Part shown: positions 44,841 through 54,330 of the stretch, in pieces
Numbering within the stretch: the stretch's first letter is position 1
Layout of the letters: the number at the start of each line of letters is the position of its first letter
Source of the DNA: Ancylobacter polymorphus
Lineage (GTDB): Bacteria; Pseudomonadota; Alphaproteobacteria; Rhizobiales; Xanthobacteraceae
Assembly: GCF_022836935.1 (NCBI RefSeq)
Contig: NZ_CP083240.1
Coordinates: 124,001 to 188,000 of the forward strand
Direction: 5' to 3'
DNA length: 64,000 nucleotides
Notes under the pieces: generated by a model
The model's input: only the letters and a program-made list of their open reading frames with translations
Told to the model about the DNA's origin: nothing
Database searches by the model: none
Translations under genes and position numbers: made by a program

Positions 44841-45678
44841 ATGGTGAGACGGCTGTTCCCCATCGCGGCGCGCCCCTTCATCTGTGCCCCCCTCACCATC
44901 CTCGCGTTTGCGTCAGCCGGCCTGTCCTCGACCGCGTCGGCGCAAGGCACAACACATGGCTGGCCGATCGTCGGGACAACGGCGCGCGACTGGCGGATGG
45001 AGGTCGTGTCGGAGAGGCTCGACTATCCCTGGGATTTCGTGGCGACCGGGAGCGGTTCATCCTGACCGAGAAGGCCGGGCTCGTCGTCATGATCGAGGAT
45101 GGGGGCTTCGACGCGTTGCCCTCAAGAACTCGGACACGCTGCGGACAGAAGGCGGCGCCGGCCTGCTCGGCCTTGCGCTGGTGCCAGACAGACTTTCGCG
45201 CGAGCGGGCGAGCCATCCTGTACTCTTCCTACGAGAGGAATGCCCTCCCTTCAACAGGATCATCGCCGCGCGGTTCGATGGTAGTGTCTGGCGGGAGCCA
45301 GACATATTGGTCGACGTAATCCCCGGTCATCGCCTCTACAATGGCGGGCGGATCGCGATTGGGAGGCTGGACCGAGAACCGCGCATGGCCGCAAGACCTC
45401 GGATCTCGCCGGCAAGATCCTGCGGCTGACGTTTGCAGGGACGGTTCCCGCAGACAATCCGTTTCAGGGATCGTTCGTTTATTCCTACGGTCACCGTAAG
45501 CCGCAGGGGCTCGCCTGGAACACGGCCGGCGAGCTGTTGGTCGCCGAGCATGGCCAGTCAACGCGACGAGATCAACCTGGTCCGTGCCGGCGGCAATTAC
45601 GGCTGGCCGCTGGTATATGGCGGCACCCAGCGCGTGACGCGAAAACGCCCCCGTGGAACTCATGAGACGCCCTCATAG
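44841..45678 (+). pseudogene. Decayed PQQ-dependent sugar dehydrogenase
   Basis: The first 75 codons give a leader and TTHGWPIVGTTARDWRMEV…YPWDFVATG. The rest of the family pattern appears in other frames: ERFILTEKAGLVV, RTEGGAGLLGLALVPD, PFNRIIAARFDG, SYGHRKPQGLAWN and DEINLVRAGGNYGWP. At least three frameshifts are needed, and the C-terminal part is missing. It was a secreted beta-propeller glucose/sorbosone dehydrogenase likely paired with the upstream cytochrome. Confidence 0.8.
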
Positions 45679-45889
45679 GCTTTTGCGCATTTCGAGCTCT
45701 AATCGCATAGGCGAGCCGGTGCTAGCCTTCCCAAAGGTCAAACAAAGTTCAGAAGAACCCGCCCCCGCTGAACCGAGATCGTTCGTCTGCCGGCGAGCGC
45801 AATGTTGAGGCGGGCTTCGCATCGTTTTGCGAACTCGTCGACGCAAGTCGGCTGTCCCAGGTTTCATGACGACATCAGAGAGCAAAGCG

Positions 45890-47098
45890 ATGTGCGACAG
45901 GTGTGGCAATCTCACTCACCATGACGAGTTGGCGGCACTGGCGCGCCGGAAGCTTCTCCTCGCTGGCGCCGGTCTCGCCGCTGCCCCCCTTCTGGCGGGG
46001 ATGGCATCCGACGCCCACGCGCAACAGGGCGCTCCTCCTGCCGGCACCGGGCCGTTCAAGGCGCGCGCGTGGGCCGCTCCCGACAAGGCGGCGCGGTTCG
46101 CCCCCACCGAGATCAACCGGCGAGGGATTGGTCCGAAGGATGTGCGGATCGACGTTCTCTATGCTGGCATTTGCCATTCGGACATCCACACCGCTCGCGC
46201 CGAGTGGGGTCCGCCCGCGAGCTACCCCGTCGTGCCGGGGCACGAGATCGTCGGTAGGGTGACGGCGATCGGCAACGCGGTGACGAAGTTCAGGGTGGGG
46301 GATATTGCTGGGGTCGGCGTCATGGTCGATTCCTGCGGGACTTGCGAGAACTGCCTGGCGGACCGCGAACAGAACTGTCTGAACGGGGCGACGTTCACTT
46401 ATGACTCCCCCGACAAGGTTTCCGGCGGTCTCACCTATGGCGGCTACTCGACGGCGCTCGTGGTCGCCGAGCATTTCGGTATCCGCATTCCACCGGGCGT
46501 CAATCTCGCCGGAATGGCACCGATCCTGTGCGCCGGAATCACCACCTTCTCGCCGATGCAGCACTGGCGGTTGCAGCGTGGCCAGCGCGTGGCGGTGATC
46601 GGTCTCGGCGGCCTCGGTCATATGGCGGTCAAGCTGGCCGTTGCCCGGGGCGCGGAGGTGACGGTGTTCACGACGACGCCGGGCAAGGTCGAGGACGCAA
46701 GGCGGTTCGGCGCCCGCGAGGCCGTGCTGTGGAGCGATCAGGCCGCCTTTGGCCGGCTGGCCAATCATTTCGACCTGATGATCGCGACGGTTCCGAAGGC
46801 GTTCCCGGTCCAGCAGTTCATGAATCTACTGAAGCTCGACGCGACGCTTGTCAATGTCGGTGCGCTCGAGGACCTGAACGGCCTCAACGGGATGGCGAAC
46901 GGCTTCGGCCGCAAGAGCCTCGCCGGGTCCATGGTCGGCGGCATCGCCGAAACCCAGGAGGTCGTCGACTATTGCGTGGCGCGCAACATCAGCGCGGATG
47001 TCGAGATCATCAGGCCCGACCAGATCAACATGGCCTGGGACCGGGTGGTGAACAAGGACGTTCGCTATCGCTTCGTGATCGACATGGGCGCGGCCTGA
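45890..47098 (+). CDS. Zinc alcohol dehydrogenase with a twin-arginine-like leader
   Basis: A 402-residue medium-chain dehydrogenase. The leader ALARRKLLLAGAGLAAAPLLAGMASDAHAQQ looks like a Tat signal with a paired Arg. The enzyme part has the catalytic zinc site (CHSDIHTARAEWG … PGHEIVGRV), the structural zinc cluster CGTCENCLADREQNC and the cofactor loop VIGLGGLGHMAVKLA. It is close to cinnamyl-alcohol-dehydrogenase-like YahK enzymes that use NADP(H). An exported NADP enzyme is unusual. An in-frame ATG at 45866 is an alternative start. Confidence 0.85.
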   Translation: MCDRCGNLTHHDELAALARRKLLLAGAGLAAAPLLAGMASDAHAQQGAPPAGTGPFKARAWAAPDKAARFAPTEINRRGIGPKDVRIDVLYAGICHSDIHTARAEWGPPASYPVVPGHEIVGRVTAIGNAVTKFRVGDIAGVGVMVDSCGTCENCLADREQNCLNGATFTYDSPDKVSGGLTYGGYSTALVVAEHFGIRIPPGVNLAGMAPILCAGITTFSPMQHWRLQRGQRVAVIGLGGLGHMAVKLAVARGAEVTVFTTTPGKVEDARRFGAREAVLWSDQAAFGRLANHFDLMIATVPKAFPVQQFMNLLKLDATLVNVGALEDLNGLNGMANGFGRKSLAGSMVGGIAETQEVVDYCVARNISADVEIIRPDQINMAWDRVVNKDVRYRFVIDMGAA

Positions 47099-47127
47099 GA
47101 GCCGGCCCCCGGCGTGGAGATAGTATC

Positions 47128-47427
47128 GTGGAAGAACAAAAGCCGGCTTATTTCGTCTTCGAAGTCACGGTTCGTGATCCGGACGCTCTGAAGCGCTATC
47201 AGCAAAAGGTCGAGGACACCTTCAGAGCCTATGGCGGCAAGCGAATTGTGGCGGGCGGAAAGATCGAAGCCATCGAAGGTGCTGCCCCTCAGGGAAGGAT
47301 CATCATCCTCGAATTCGACACGATCGAGCAGGCGCACGCCTGGCTCGATTCTCCCGAATATCAGGCGATCGTTCACTATCGGCACGCAGCGGCGGAGACC
47401 CGGGCCTATCTGGTCGAAGGCGCGTGA
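47128..47427 (+). CDS. DUF1330 family protein
   Basis: A 99-residue dimeric alpha-beta-barrel-type protein: PAYFVFEVTVRDPDALKRYQQKVEDTFRAYGGKRIVAGGKIEAIEG and RIIILEFDTIEQAHAWLDSPEYQAI are diagnostic of DUF1330. Function unknown; relatives sit in catabolic operons. The start is a GTG with GGAGA upstream, 29 bp after the dehydrogenase. Confidence 0.88.
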   Translation: MEEQKPAYFVFEVTVRDPDALKRYQQKVEDTFRAYGGKRIVAGGKIEAIEGAAPQGRIIILEFDTIEQAHAWLDSPEYQAIVHYRHAAAETRAYLVEGA

Positions 47428-47523
47428 CAGACATTCTGCCGCCGGGCCGGACCGCGTCTGGCGCCCTCTGCACCGGGTGCCTGTGCACGAACGCCAGACC
47501 CTCAAGTCTTGAAAGGAACCACC

Positions 47524-48210
47524 ATGTCCGATTGGAGCCGTATTTCGCCCGAGAACCCCGAAGCTACCGACACCGGCAATGTCAGCCGGCGCCGCATGGT
47601 CCAAGCCGGCGCCGGAATGGCCATCGGCGCTGCGATGGCGCCACTGGTCCTTGCCGAGAATGCACAGGCACAGGCGATGAACGGCGCGAAAACGCTGATC
47701 ATCGCCTCGCACCCGTACCCCGACCGTTCGGTGGTCAACAAGGCGTTGTGGGAGGTGGCGGAGAAAGCAGAGGGTGCCAGATACACCAATCTCGAGACCG
47801 TCTATGGCGACAATCTGCGCGGCTTCGACCGCGCGGCGGAGCGCCGGCGCTATGAGGAGATGGACCGGCTGGTTCTGATGTTCCCGATCCACTGGTTCAA
47901 CCTGACCCCCATGCTCAAGGCTTATCTGAACGAGATCTGGGGAGTGGGAGCGCCGCCCGAGCTCCGGGGCAGGGAACTGCTGGTCGTGACCACCACCGCT
48001 GGCGACGCGAATGCCTATACGCGCGAGGGCCGCCTCGGCTTCACCATCGAAGACGTGCTAACTCCGCTGCGCGCCAGTGCCAGATATACCGGCATGACAT
48101 TTTCGGCGCCGCTCGCCTTTCTCGGTGCCGCCGGGGCCGGACCCGATGCGCTGCGCAGGTATCAAGACGCATTCGCGGCAAGGCTGCGCGAGGCGCCGAG
48201 GAAGGCCTGA
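47524..48210 (+). CDS. NAD(P)H-dependent quinone oxidoreductase-like flavoprotein with Tat leader
   Basis: A 228-residue protein. VSRRRMVQAGAGMAIGAAMAPLVLAENAQAQA is a twin-arginine signal. The mature part is the flavodoxin-like KefF/MdaB/NQO1 fold: KTLIIASHPYPDRSVVNKALWE, MDRLVLMFPIHWFNLTPMLKAYLNEIWG, ELLVVTTTAGDANAYTREGR. FMN or FAD would be inserted before Tat export. An AAAGGA site precedes the ATG. It is the last gene before the terminator at 48372. Confidence 0.87.
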   Translation: MSDWSRISPENPEATDTGNVSRRRMVQAGAGMAIGAAMAPLVLAENAQAQAMNGAKTLIIASHPYPDRSVVNKALWEVAEKAEGARYTNLETVYGDNLRGFDRAAERRRYEEMDRLVLMFPIHWFNLTPMLKAYLNEIWGVGAPPELRGRELLVVTTTAGDANAYTREGRLGFTIEDVLTPLRASARYTGMTFSAPLAFLGAAGAGPDALRRYQDAFAARLREAPRKA

Positions 48211-48973
48211 CGATTCGCAACTACTTGCATGAAGATACAGCTACCTAACCGAGCATCCTGCTGAATATTCAGGCTGGTACATCTTACGCTTAGGTGCCAT
48301 CGTGGCGCTGTGTGGCATCGACAGCGTCTTTGCCGTGCAAGCCCTCCTTGGGCGTTTCCTCCCTAGACTTTGGCCGCTCGTTCGACGAGCGGCCTCTTCT
48401 TTTTGGTAGGCCTAAAGCGTGTCGCGTTTGATTGAGGCGAATCAGGCCGTTTGCCAGAGTGCTTGCGCGTTCAGCGGGCTCGATGGTCGCAACGAGCGGG
48501 CCGATGTAGCGCATGCGTCCGCGACCGAGCGGCTCTGAGCAGGTCGCATCCCGGAACTTATCGGGCGAAGACCTCCTCCATCGGATTGCGATCGAGCGAT
48601 ATGGCGGCAGAAATCAGGGCCTGCCATCTGCTGAGGAGTTATGGCCGCCGGAGATTTCCTCGATCTGGCGACATCTTCGTGCTGCTTTGTTTTTCTCTGA
48701 TCGGCAGTTCCGCGTGCCAAATCGTCGTCGGCCAATGTCCCGGCATTGATTGCTGGTCGCAGCGAGCGGGGCCGCCTGGCTGATTTCTCGCCATTGCCCC
48801 TTGGAAGGGAACATGTCGGGTTGATCGGTCTGGCCCCCGATCACGAAGGTGTCCTCCGCACGGGAACGATCCGCCGAGGAGTTGGACAGCGCCGTTCATG
48901 AAAGCTGCTCATAAGGTCGAGCGAGTTTCCCGGACTTATCCAGCGGCGCCCCGCCTCCTAGATCGCTGCTGGA
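48211..48973. other. Long gap without a supported gene
   Basis: Apart from the terminator at 48372-48405, the 763 bp contain only short frames with no family likeness (for example 78 codons from 48513). The stretch may be relics of mobile DNA, but nothing in it is clear enough to name. Confidence 0.4.
48372..48405 (+). terminator. Strong Rho-independent terminator
   Basis: Perfect 9-bp stem GGCCGCTCG / CGAGCGGCC (48372-48380, 48386-48394) with loop TTCGA, followed by TCTTCTTTTT. It closes the plus-strand redox island. Confidence 0.85.
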
Positions 48974-49006
48974 ATGAACCCGCACCTAATGGAGGTAGAT
49001 ACGTCA

Positions 49007-49234
49007 ATGTCTTACAATCCAGAGGACCACATCGTTGAATGGCGCGACGTCGGCGCCGGATGCTCGCTGGCGGTTGTTGCCCTTCTCGGTCTTTTCGCGC
49101 TTGGCGGCGGATCGGCGACGCTGGCGCGAGAGCCGGCCGGCCTGACGGTCGTGCGCGCTCAAATCCCGCAACAGCCGATTTGCCCCGATGACGAGGTCGC
49201 CGTCGGACGAAAGCCCGAGCCGGCGGCATCGTGA
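49007..49234 (+). CDS. Small membrane protein of unknown function
   Basis: A 75-residue frame starting MSYNPEDHIVEWRDVGAG, with one hydrophobic segment (CSLAVVALLGLFALGGG) and a polar tail. GGAGG lies 11 bases upstream. No family is recognised and the evidence for expression is only the ribosome-binding site and the membrane pattern. Confidence 0.4.
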   Translation: MSYNPEDHIVEWRDVGAGCSLAVVALLGLFALGGGSATLAREPAGLTVVRAQIPQQPICPDDEVAVGRKPEPAAS

Positions 49235-49513
49235 GTCCGCGACGCGGCTGAGTGCCCGCCGGCTCAGGGCATGCCGAGCGGCGGTCGCACTCATGAGTTC
49301 ATCTCATATCCCCATGCGATCGGCCGGCCCTAATGCGTTGCCGTCGGCCACGATAACATTCGAGCGACTCCAAACAGGCTGCGTGCCGGCACGGTTTTCG
49401 ACCGTGCAGGCCCTGCGAAGCCTTTGGAAAGCTGACCGGTCGGCCGTGAGCGGTGCTTTCGTGCAGCGTGATCGCGACGGCATGACCACACCCGCAATCC
49501 CGAGGAGAGAGCC

Positions 49514-49960
49514 ATGGAGCTGAGTATCAATGGTGCGAAGCACCAGGTTGATGTCGAGGCAGATACGCCGCTGCTGTGGGTTCTGCGTGACGAACTCGGG
49601 ATGGTGGGCACGAAATATGGCTGCGGGCTCGCCCAGTGCGGCGCCTGCACCGTGCTTATCGACGGCCAGGCCACGCGCGCCTGCGTCACACCGGTGGAGA
49701 GCGTCGCGGGTGCCGAGATCATGACGATCGAGGCGATCACCGAGGATGCGGTGGGCCAGAAGGTCGTGGAAGCCTGGGTGTCCAATCAGGTGCCGCAATG
49801 CGGCTATTGCCAGTCCGGGCAGGTGATGGCGGCGACGGCCTTGCTGAAGCAGAACGCGCGTCCCACCGACGAGGACATCGCGGGCGCGATGGTCAATCTC
49901 TGCCGCTGCGGCACCTACAACGCGATTGCCGCGGCCGTCCGGCAAGCCGCCAGCGCGTGA
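49514..49960 (+). CDS. 2Fe-2S subunit of a molybdenum hydroxylase (IorA-like)
   Basis: A 148-residue protein of the xanthine-dehydrogenase small-subunit family. The plant-type cluster YGCGLAQCGACTVLIDG plus Cys in RACVTPV and the second cluster QCGYCQSGQVM … NLCRCGTYNAI are complete. It passes electrons from the molybdopterin subunit and resembles isoquinoline 1-oxidoreductase alpha subunits. The partner gene follows by 13 bp but is truncated, so the enzyme is probably inactive. Confidence 0.92.
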   Translation: MELSINGAKHQVDVEADTPLLWVLRDELGMVGTKYGCGLAQCGACTVLIDGQATRACVTPVESVAGAEIMTIEAITEDAVGQKVVEAWVSNQVPQCGYCQSGQVMAATALLKQNARPTDEDIAGAMVNLCRCGTYNAIAAAVRQAASA

Positions 49961-49973
49961 GAGAGGCGACGCC

Positions 49974-51152
49974 ATGAACGACATGACACCCATCGCCCTC
50001 CATGCCGGAGCGGATCAGCCGCTGAACCCGTCGCGGCGCGGCTTTCTGGGCGCCTCGCTCGGTGCTCTTGCCCTCGGGATCGCGCTGCCGGGCGGCGCCA
50101 GCGCCCAGGGCTCACCGCCGGCCATCACGCCCGGCACTCGGGTCAGTGCCTTCTTGGAGATCCGGCCCGACAATACGGTCCTCTTCCGCAGCGCCTTCAT
50201 AGAGGGCGGCCAGGGCATCTACACCGGCCTGGCGCAGATCGTCGGGGAGGAGCTCGATGTCGATCCCGCCCAGTTCGTGGTGGAGGCCGCCCCACCCGGA
50301 CCGGACTATCTGGTGATGAATGGCCGGCGCATTACCGGCGGCAGCAACTCGATGCGTTCGAGCTATGAGCCGATGCGTCGCCTCGGCGCCGCGGCGCGGC
50401 AGATGCTGCTCCAGGCCGCCGCGACACGGCTCGGCGTGCCGGCCGCGGAACTCGCCACCGAGCCCGGCCACGTGGTGCATGCCGCGTCCGGCCGGACGCT
50501 CGCCTATGGCGAGCTCGCCGGCGCCGCTGCCGACCTGCCGGTACCGACCGAGGTCGTGCTGCGCTCGCGCGCCGAGTTTCGCTGGATCGGCAAGCCGGTG
50601 GCTCGGATCGATGTGCCCGACAAGTCCACCGGGAAGGCGCGCTACACCATAGACCTGGCGGTCGAGGGCATGTTGCACGGCGCGGTCCAGCATGCGCGTC
50701 GTCTGGGCATGGAGCCGGCCTCCATCGCCAATGAGGACCAGGTGCGCGCCATGCCCGGCGTGCATTCGGTGCACAAGCTGCCCGGCGCTGTCGCCGTCGT
50801 CGCGAACAGCTGGTGGCGTGCCCGGCGGGCCGCCGAGGCGCTCCAGGTCACCTGGACCGAGCCGGCCCCCGGCACGGCGAACGCCATGCCGGGGGATTTT
50901 TCTTCGGAAGCGCGGCGGGCCGCGCTGGCCGCGGCGTCGGGAGACGGCATCGCTGCCGAAAGCTTCGGCGATGTGGACGGCGCATTGCGCACAGCGGCGC
51001 AGGTGATCGAGTCCACCTACCATGCGCCGTACCTGGCGCATGCTCAGTTGGAGCCGCCTGCGGCGCTCGCCCGGTGGAACGAGGATGGCACGCTGGAACT
51101 GTGGACGCCCAACCAGGCGCCCGATGTGTTTCAGGGCTTGGCGGCGAAGTGA
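49974..51152 (+). pseudogene. Truncated molybdopterin subunit (IorB-like)
   Basis: Only the first 392 residues remain of a protein usually about 740 long. A Tat leader (SRRGFLGASLGALALGIALPGGASAQ) fits the IorB type. The text continues to STYHAPYLAHAQLEPPAALARW…NQAPDVFQGLAAK and then stops at a TGA that is the first triplet of the IS3-family end (51150). The C-terminal molybdopterin-binding half is gone, so no activity is expected. Confidence 0.88.
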
Positions 51153-51209
51153 ACCGCCCCTAGATTCCTGGACGCCTTCTTCCCTAAATTTGAGGCAAGG
51201 AGGCCCCCG

Positions 51210-51485
51210 ATGGGCAAAGCGAACTTCACCGAGGACTTCAAGCGCGACGCGGTCGTTCAGATCACCGAGCGGGGCTATCCGGTTGCGGAGGTGGCTGCGC
51301 GGCTGGGGATCAGCAAGTACTCGCTCTACGAGTGGAGGAAACGGTATGGCAAGTCCGCCACCGTGGCCCGCGATGACGATCAGGCCGCTGAGGTCCGCCG
51401 GCTAAAGCGCGAGTTGCAGCGCGTCACCGAGGAGCGCGACATCCTAAAAAAAGCGGCCGCGTACTTCGCCAAGGATGCAAAGTGA
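51210..51485 (+). CDS. IS3-family OrfA
   Basis: A 91-residue OrfA: HTH domain FTEDFKRDAVVQITERGYPVAEVAARLGISKYSLYEWRKRYG and a C-terminal leucine-zipper-like helix (VRRLKRELQRVTEERDILKKA). A run of seven A at 51446-51452 (CTA AAA AAA G) near its end is a -1 slippery site. The -1 frame from there is open into OrfB, so a fused OrfAB transposase can be made. Confidence 0.93.
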   Translation: MGKANFTEDFKRDAVVQITERGYPVAEVAARLGISKYSLYEWRKRYGKSATVARDDDQAAEVRRLKRELQRVTEERDILKKAAAYFAKDAK

Positions 51486-52357
51486 AGTACGCGTTCATGG
51501 CCGAGCATCGTCTGCAGTTTTCGATCCGCGCCATGTGTCGGTGCCTCCGCGTCCAGCCCAGCGGCTTCTACGCCTGGCTGAAGGATCCGCTGAGCAAGCG
51601 CGCGCTGGAAGACCAACGACAGACCGAGCTGATCCGGGCGGCATGGAGCGAGAGCGGCAGGGTCTATGGCTATCGCAAGCTTCACGACGACCTGGCGGAC
51701 ATGGGCGAGCACTGCTGTCCCAACCGGGTTGCGCGGCTGACGCGGCTTGCCGGTATCCGGGCGCAGATCGGCTACAGACGCCGCCCCGGCCAATATGGAG
51801 GCAAGCCCTCCTTGGCGGTCGACAACACGCTCGATCGCCGTTTTGACACGGAGGCGCCTGACAAGGCCTGGGTGACCGACATCACCTACATCCGCACCCA
51901 CGAGGGCTTCGCCTATCTGGCGGTCGTGATCGACCTCTTCTCCCGCCGCGTCGTCGGTTGGTCCATGCAGGTCCGGCAGACGACCAACGTCGTGCTTCAG
52001 GCGCTGCTGGCCGCCGTCTGGCGACGCAAGCCGAAGGACCGTGTGCTGGTGCATTCGGATCAGGGAAGCCAGTTCACCAGCTTGGAGTGGGCTTCATTCC
52101 TGAAACACCACGACCTGCAGCCCTCGATGAGCCGTCGCGGCAACTGTCATGACAACGCCGTGGCCGAGAGCTTCTTCAACCTGCTCAAGCGCGAACGCAT
52201 CCGCCAAAAGGTCTACCGCACGCGCGACGAGGCACGCCGGGACGTGTTCGATTACATCGAGATGTTCTACAACCCCACCCGGAAGCACGCACGCAACGGA
52301 ATGCTGTCGCCAATCGAGTTCGAACGGCGGCACAAAGCGAAAGCCGAAGGCGTCTAG
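51482..52357 (+). CDS. IS3-family OrfB transposase domain
   Basis: A 291-residue frame with the DDE integrase core: D in AWVTDITYIRTHEGFAYLAVVID, D in VLVHSDQGSQFTSLEWASFL and E in CHDNAVAESFFNLLKRERI. It overlaps OrfA by four bases in the -1 frame. It is normally translated as OrfAB by frameshifting at 51446-51452; the GTG at 51482 is a nominal start. Confidence 0.93.
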   Translation: MKYAFMAEHRLQFSIRAMCRCLRVQPSGFYAWLKDPLSKRALEDQRQTELIRAAWSESGRVYGYRKLHDDLADMGEHCCPNRVARLTRLAGIRAQIGYRRRPGQYGGKPSLAVDNTLDRRFDTEAPDKAWVTDITYIRTHEGFAYLAVVIDLFSRRVVGWSMQVRQTTNVVLQALLAAVWRRKPKDRVLVHSDQGSQFTSLEWASFLKHHDLQPSMSRRGNCHDNAVAESFFNLLKRERIRQKVYRTRDEARRDVFDYIEMFYNPTRKHARNGMLSPIEFERRHKAKAEGV

Positions 52358-52375
52358 AAAACGTGGGGCGGTTCA

Positions 52376-53396
52376 TTGCGCCCGGCTTGGTGATCACCAC
52401 CCAGGCGACGCGGGCCATCTTGGCGGCGAGCGCCACGGTGGCTTTGTTATTGTGCATCCGGCTCTGTAGGCCGTCGATCCAGCTACCGAGCCGATCGCAG
52501 GACCGGTCGAGATGGAGCAGGCAGGATCGGGCACCGTGGATGAGGAGGCGTCTCAGATACGAGCTCCCTCGCTTGCTGATGCCGAGCAGGGTCGTCTTGC
52601 CGCCGGTCGAGTACTCCCGCGGCACGAGGCCGAGCCAGGCTGCCATGTCGCGCGCCTTGCGGAACTGCAGACCCCGGCCGGCCGCCGCCAGCAAGGCCGT
52701 CGCGGCAAGCGGCCCGATGCCTGGCACCGTCATCAGGCGGCGCGCCGTATCGTCAGCCGCGGCGACGGCCTCGATCTCTCCGGTGACCTCCTTGATCCGG
52801 GCCTCGAGGTTCTTGACGTCGTCGAACAGCTCGGTGAGCAATCGCCGCATCGCCGGGCTGAGGTCGTTCTCCTCGTCGGCAACCACGCGGGGAAGATCGG
52901 CTTTGAACTTCCCGGCACCCTGATGCATCGCGATCCCGTACTCGAGGCAAAAGGCGCGCATCTGGCAGATCACGCGCGTGCGCTGAGCGACGAGGCGATC
53001 GCGGACGCGGTGAAGCGCTTGCCGGTCGACTTGCTCCGGTGACCGGATCTCGACGAAGCGCATCGTCGGGCGTGTGACGGCCTCGGCGATCGCCTCGGCG
53101 TCGATGATATCGTTCTTGTTGGACTTCACGTACGGCTTCACGAACTTGGCCGGGACGATGCGCACCGTGTGTCCCAAAGCCTTCAGCTTGCGGGCGAGCC
53201 ACTGGGAGCCGGGACAGGCTTCCATCCCGACCACGGTCCGCGCTGCGCGCTCGAAGAACTGCAGCAGCGTCTCCCGCCGGAACGTAGAGCGCTGGATCGG
53301 CGCCCCGGTGCCGTCCAGCCCGACGACGTGGAAGGTGTTCTTGCCGATGTCGATCCCGAAGACGGCCGCGTCACGGGGCTTGTTGCGTTGGGTCAT
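52376..53396 (-). pseudogene. IS110-family transposase cut at its 3' end by the IS3 element
   Basis: It starts MTQRNKPRDAAVFGIDIGKNTFHVVGLDG (DEDD domain, first Asp) and continues through KNDIIDAEAIAEAV and the C-terminal Transposase_20 region MTVPGIGPLAATALLAAAGRG … WLGLVPREYSTGGKTTLLGISKRGSSYLRRLL. About 340 residues remain; after KMARVAWVVITKPGA the frame runs into the IS3 end. Only the tail is lost, but the element end is gone. Confidence 0.9.
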
Positions 53397-53471
53397 GCTG
53401 GTCTCCTCTTCGCACGATGCCTCGATAGAATGAGGCGGGGAGACGGGGCGGCCGTTTGCGGCACCGGACAT

Positions 53472-54244
53472 GTCGACATCGTCACGACGGCGGACGCACC
53501 GATCCCGGAGCCGGAAGAAGATGAGGGCTTAGCCGCTATTTCCGATCGGCTAATGACTGAGCTGACCTCTCATCGGACGCTCGGACTGCGTCAAGCACTT
53601 GGCGAACGCCCTGATGTCGCCTTCCTCGCAGCGCTGCATGCCCTAACATTGCGGAGCTTCTATCATTACGGCTCTGACAGCTGCCTTGAGCTTGAGCTGA
53701 AGAGCGTCGGCTTTAGCGCCCAGGCGCCAGGGCTGAATGACAGCGCGTCTGCTGAAGCGATCCGCGCGCGTCATGAAAATTGGGCACGGGCACTCCCGAA
53801 GGAATCGACGGAGCTTTGGGACGCTCTGCAGGAATGGGACAGCGACAGCCGATCGAGCCTGTTCGCTCATGTCGTCAGCCTGTCGGTCAATGCCGTGCAC
53901 GAGGCCTGGAACCGGCGCCCACGGACCCTCCATCATGCCGATCAACTCGGTTGCGCCGTTGAGCTCGATATGGTTGCCGCTGGATGGCGGCCGACCGTCG
54001 ACAATTTCCTCGGTCGCGTAACCAAGGCCCGCATTCTTCAAGCGGTAAGCGAGGCGAGAGATCAACGTGCCGCTGATCGTATCGAGCATATGAAAAAGGG
54101 CGATATGGCCCGCGAGGCCGAGAGCCTTCTTGCCGATACGGGCTGGCTACCCGAGCCGTTGCGCGGAGCCGAGCCAAGGGCAAGCGCAGAAACGACGGCC
54201 AAAGGTGACATAACGGCCGTCGTTGAAGATGTGCTATTCCAAGC
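53472..54244 (+). pseudogene. C-terminal remnant of a large plasmid ParB-like protein
   Basis: About 255 codons without a start, beginning just beyond the IS110 left end: DRLMTELTSHRTLGLRQALGERPDVAFLAALHALTLRSFYHYGSDSCLELELKSVGFSAQ, then SRSSLFAHVVSLSVNAVHEAWNRRP and VDNFLGRVTKARILQAVSEARD. This is the C-terminal half of the ~700-residue ParB/RepB-like proteins found on alphaproteobacterial plasmids. The N-terminal ParB domain is missing. Downstream the frame loses likeness near 54240 and meets pntB antisense. Confidence 0.75.
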
Positions 54245-54330
54245 CTGGGGGTCGACATCTGGTCGATCCCGGCACCGTAGAATGTTCAGTGGCATTCCGA
54301 ACACAAGCCTCGTGTTGGAAAACCCGCGTG

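Larger units (their letters stand above)
51150..52375 (+). mobile_element. IS3-family insertion sequence, 1226 bp
   Basis: Terminal inverted repeats begin TGAACCGCCCC at 51150 and, reversed, at 52375, and continue with a shared …GACGCC block. Two overlapping frames encode OrfA and OrfB. The flanks (aag on the left, ttg on the right) are not duplicated. The left neighbour is a truncated dehydrogenase subunit and the right neighbour a truncated IS110 transposase, so an adjacent deletion has followed insertion. Confidence 0.92.

Noticed and set aside
48513..48749. A 78-codon frame in the gap after the terminator
   Set aside because: No ribosome-binding site, no recognisable domain, and competing frames of similar length on both strands.
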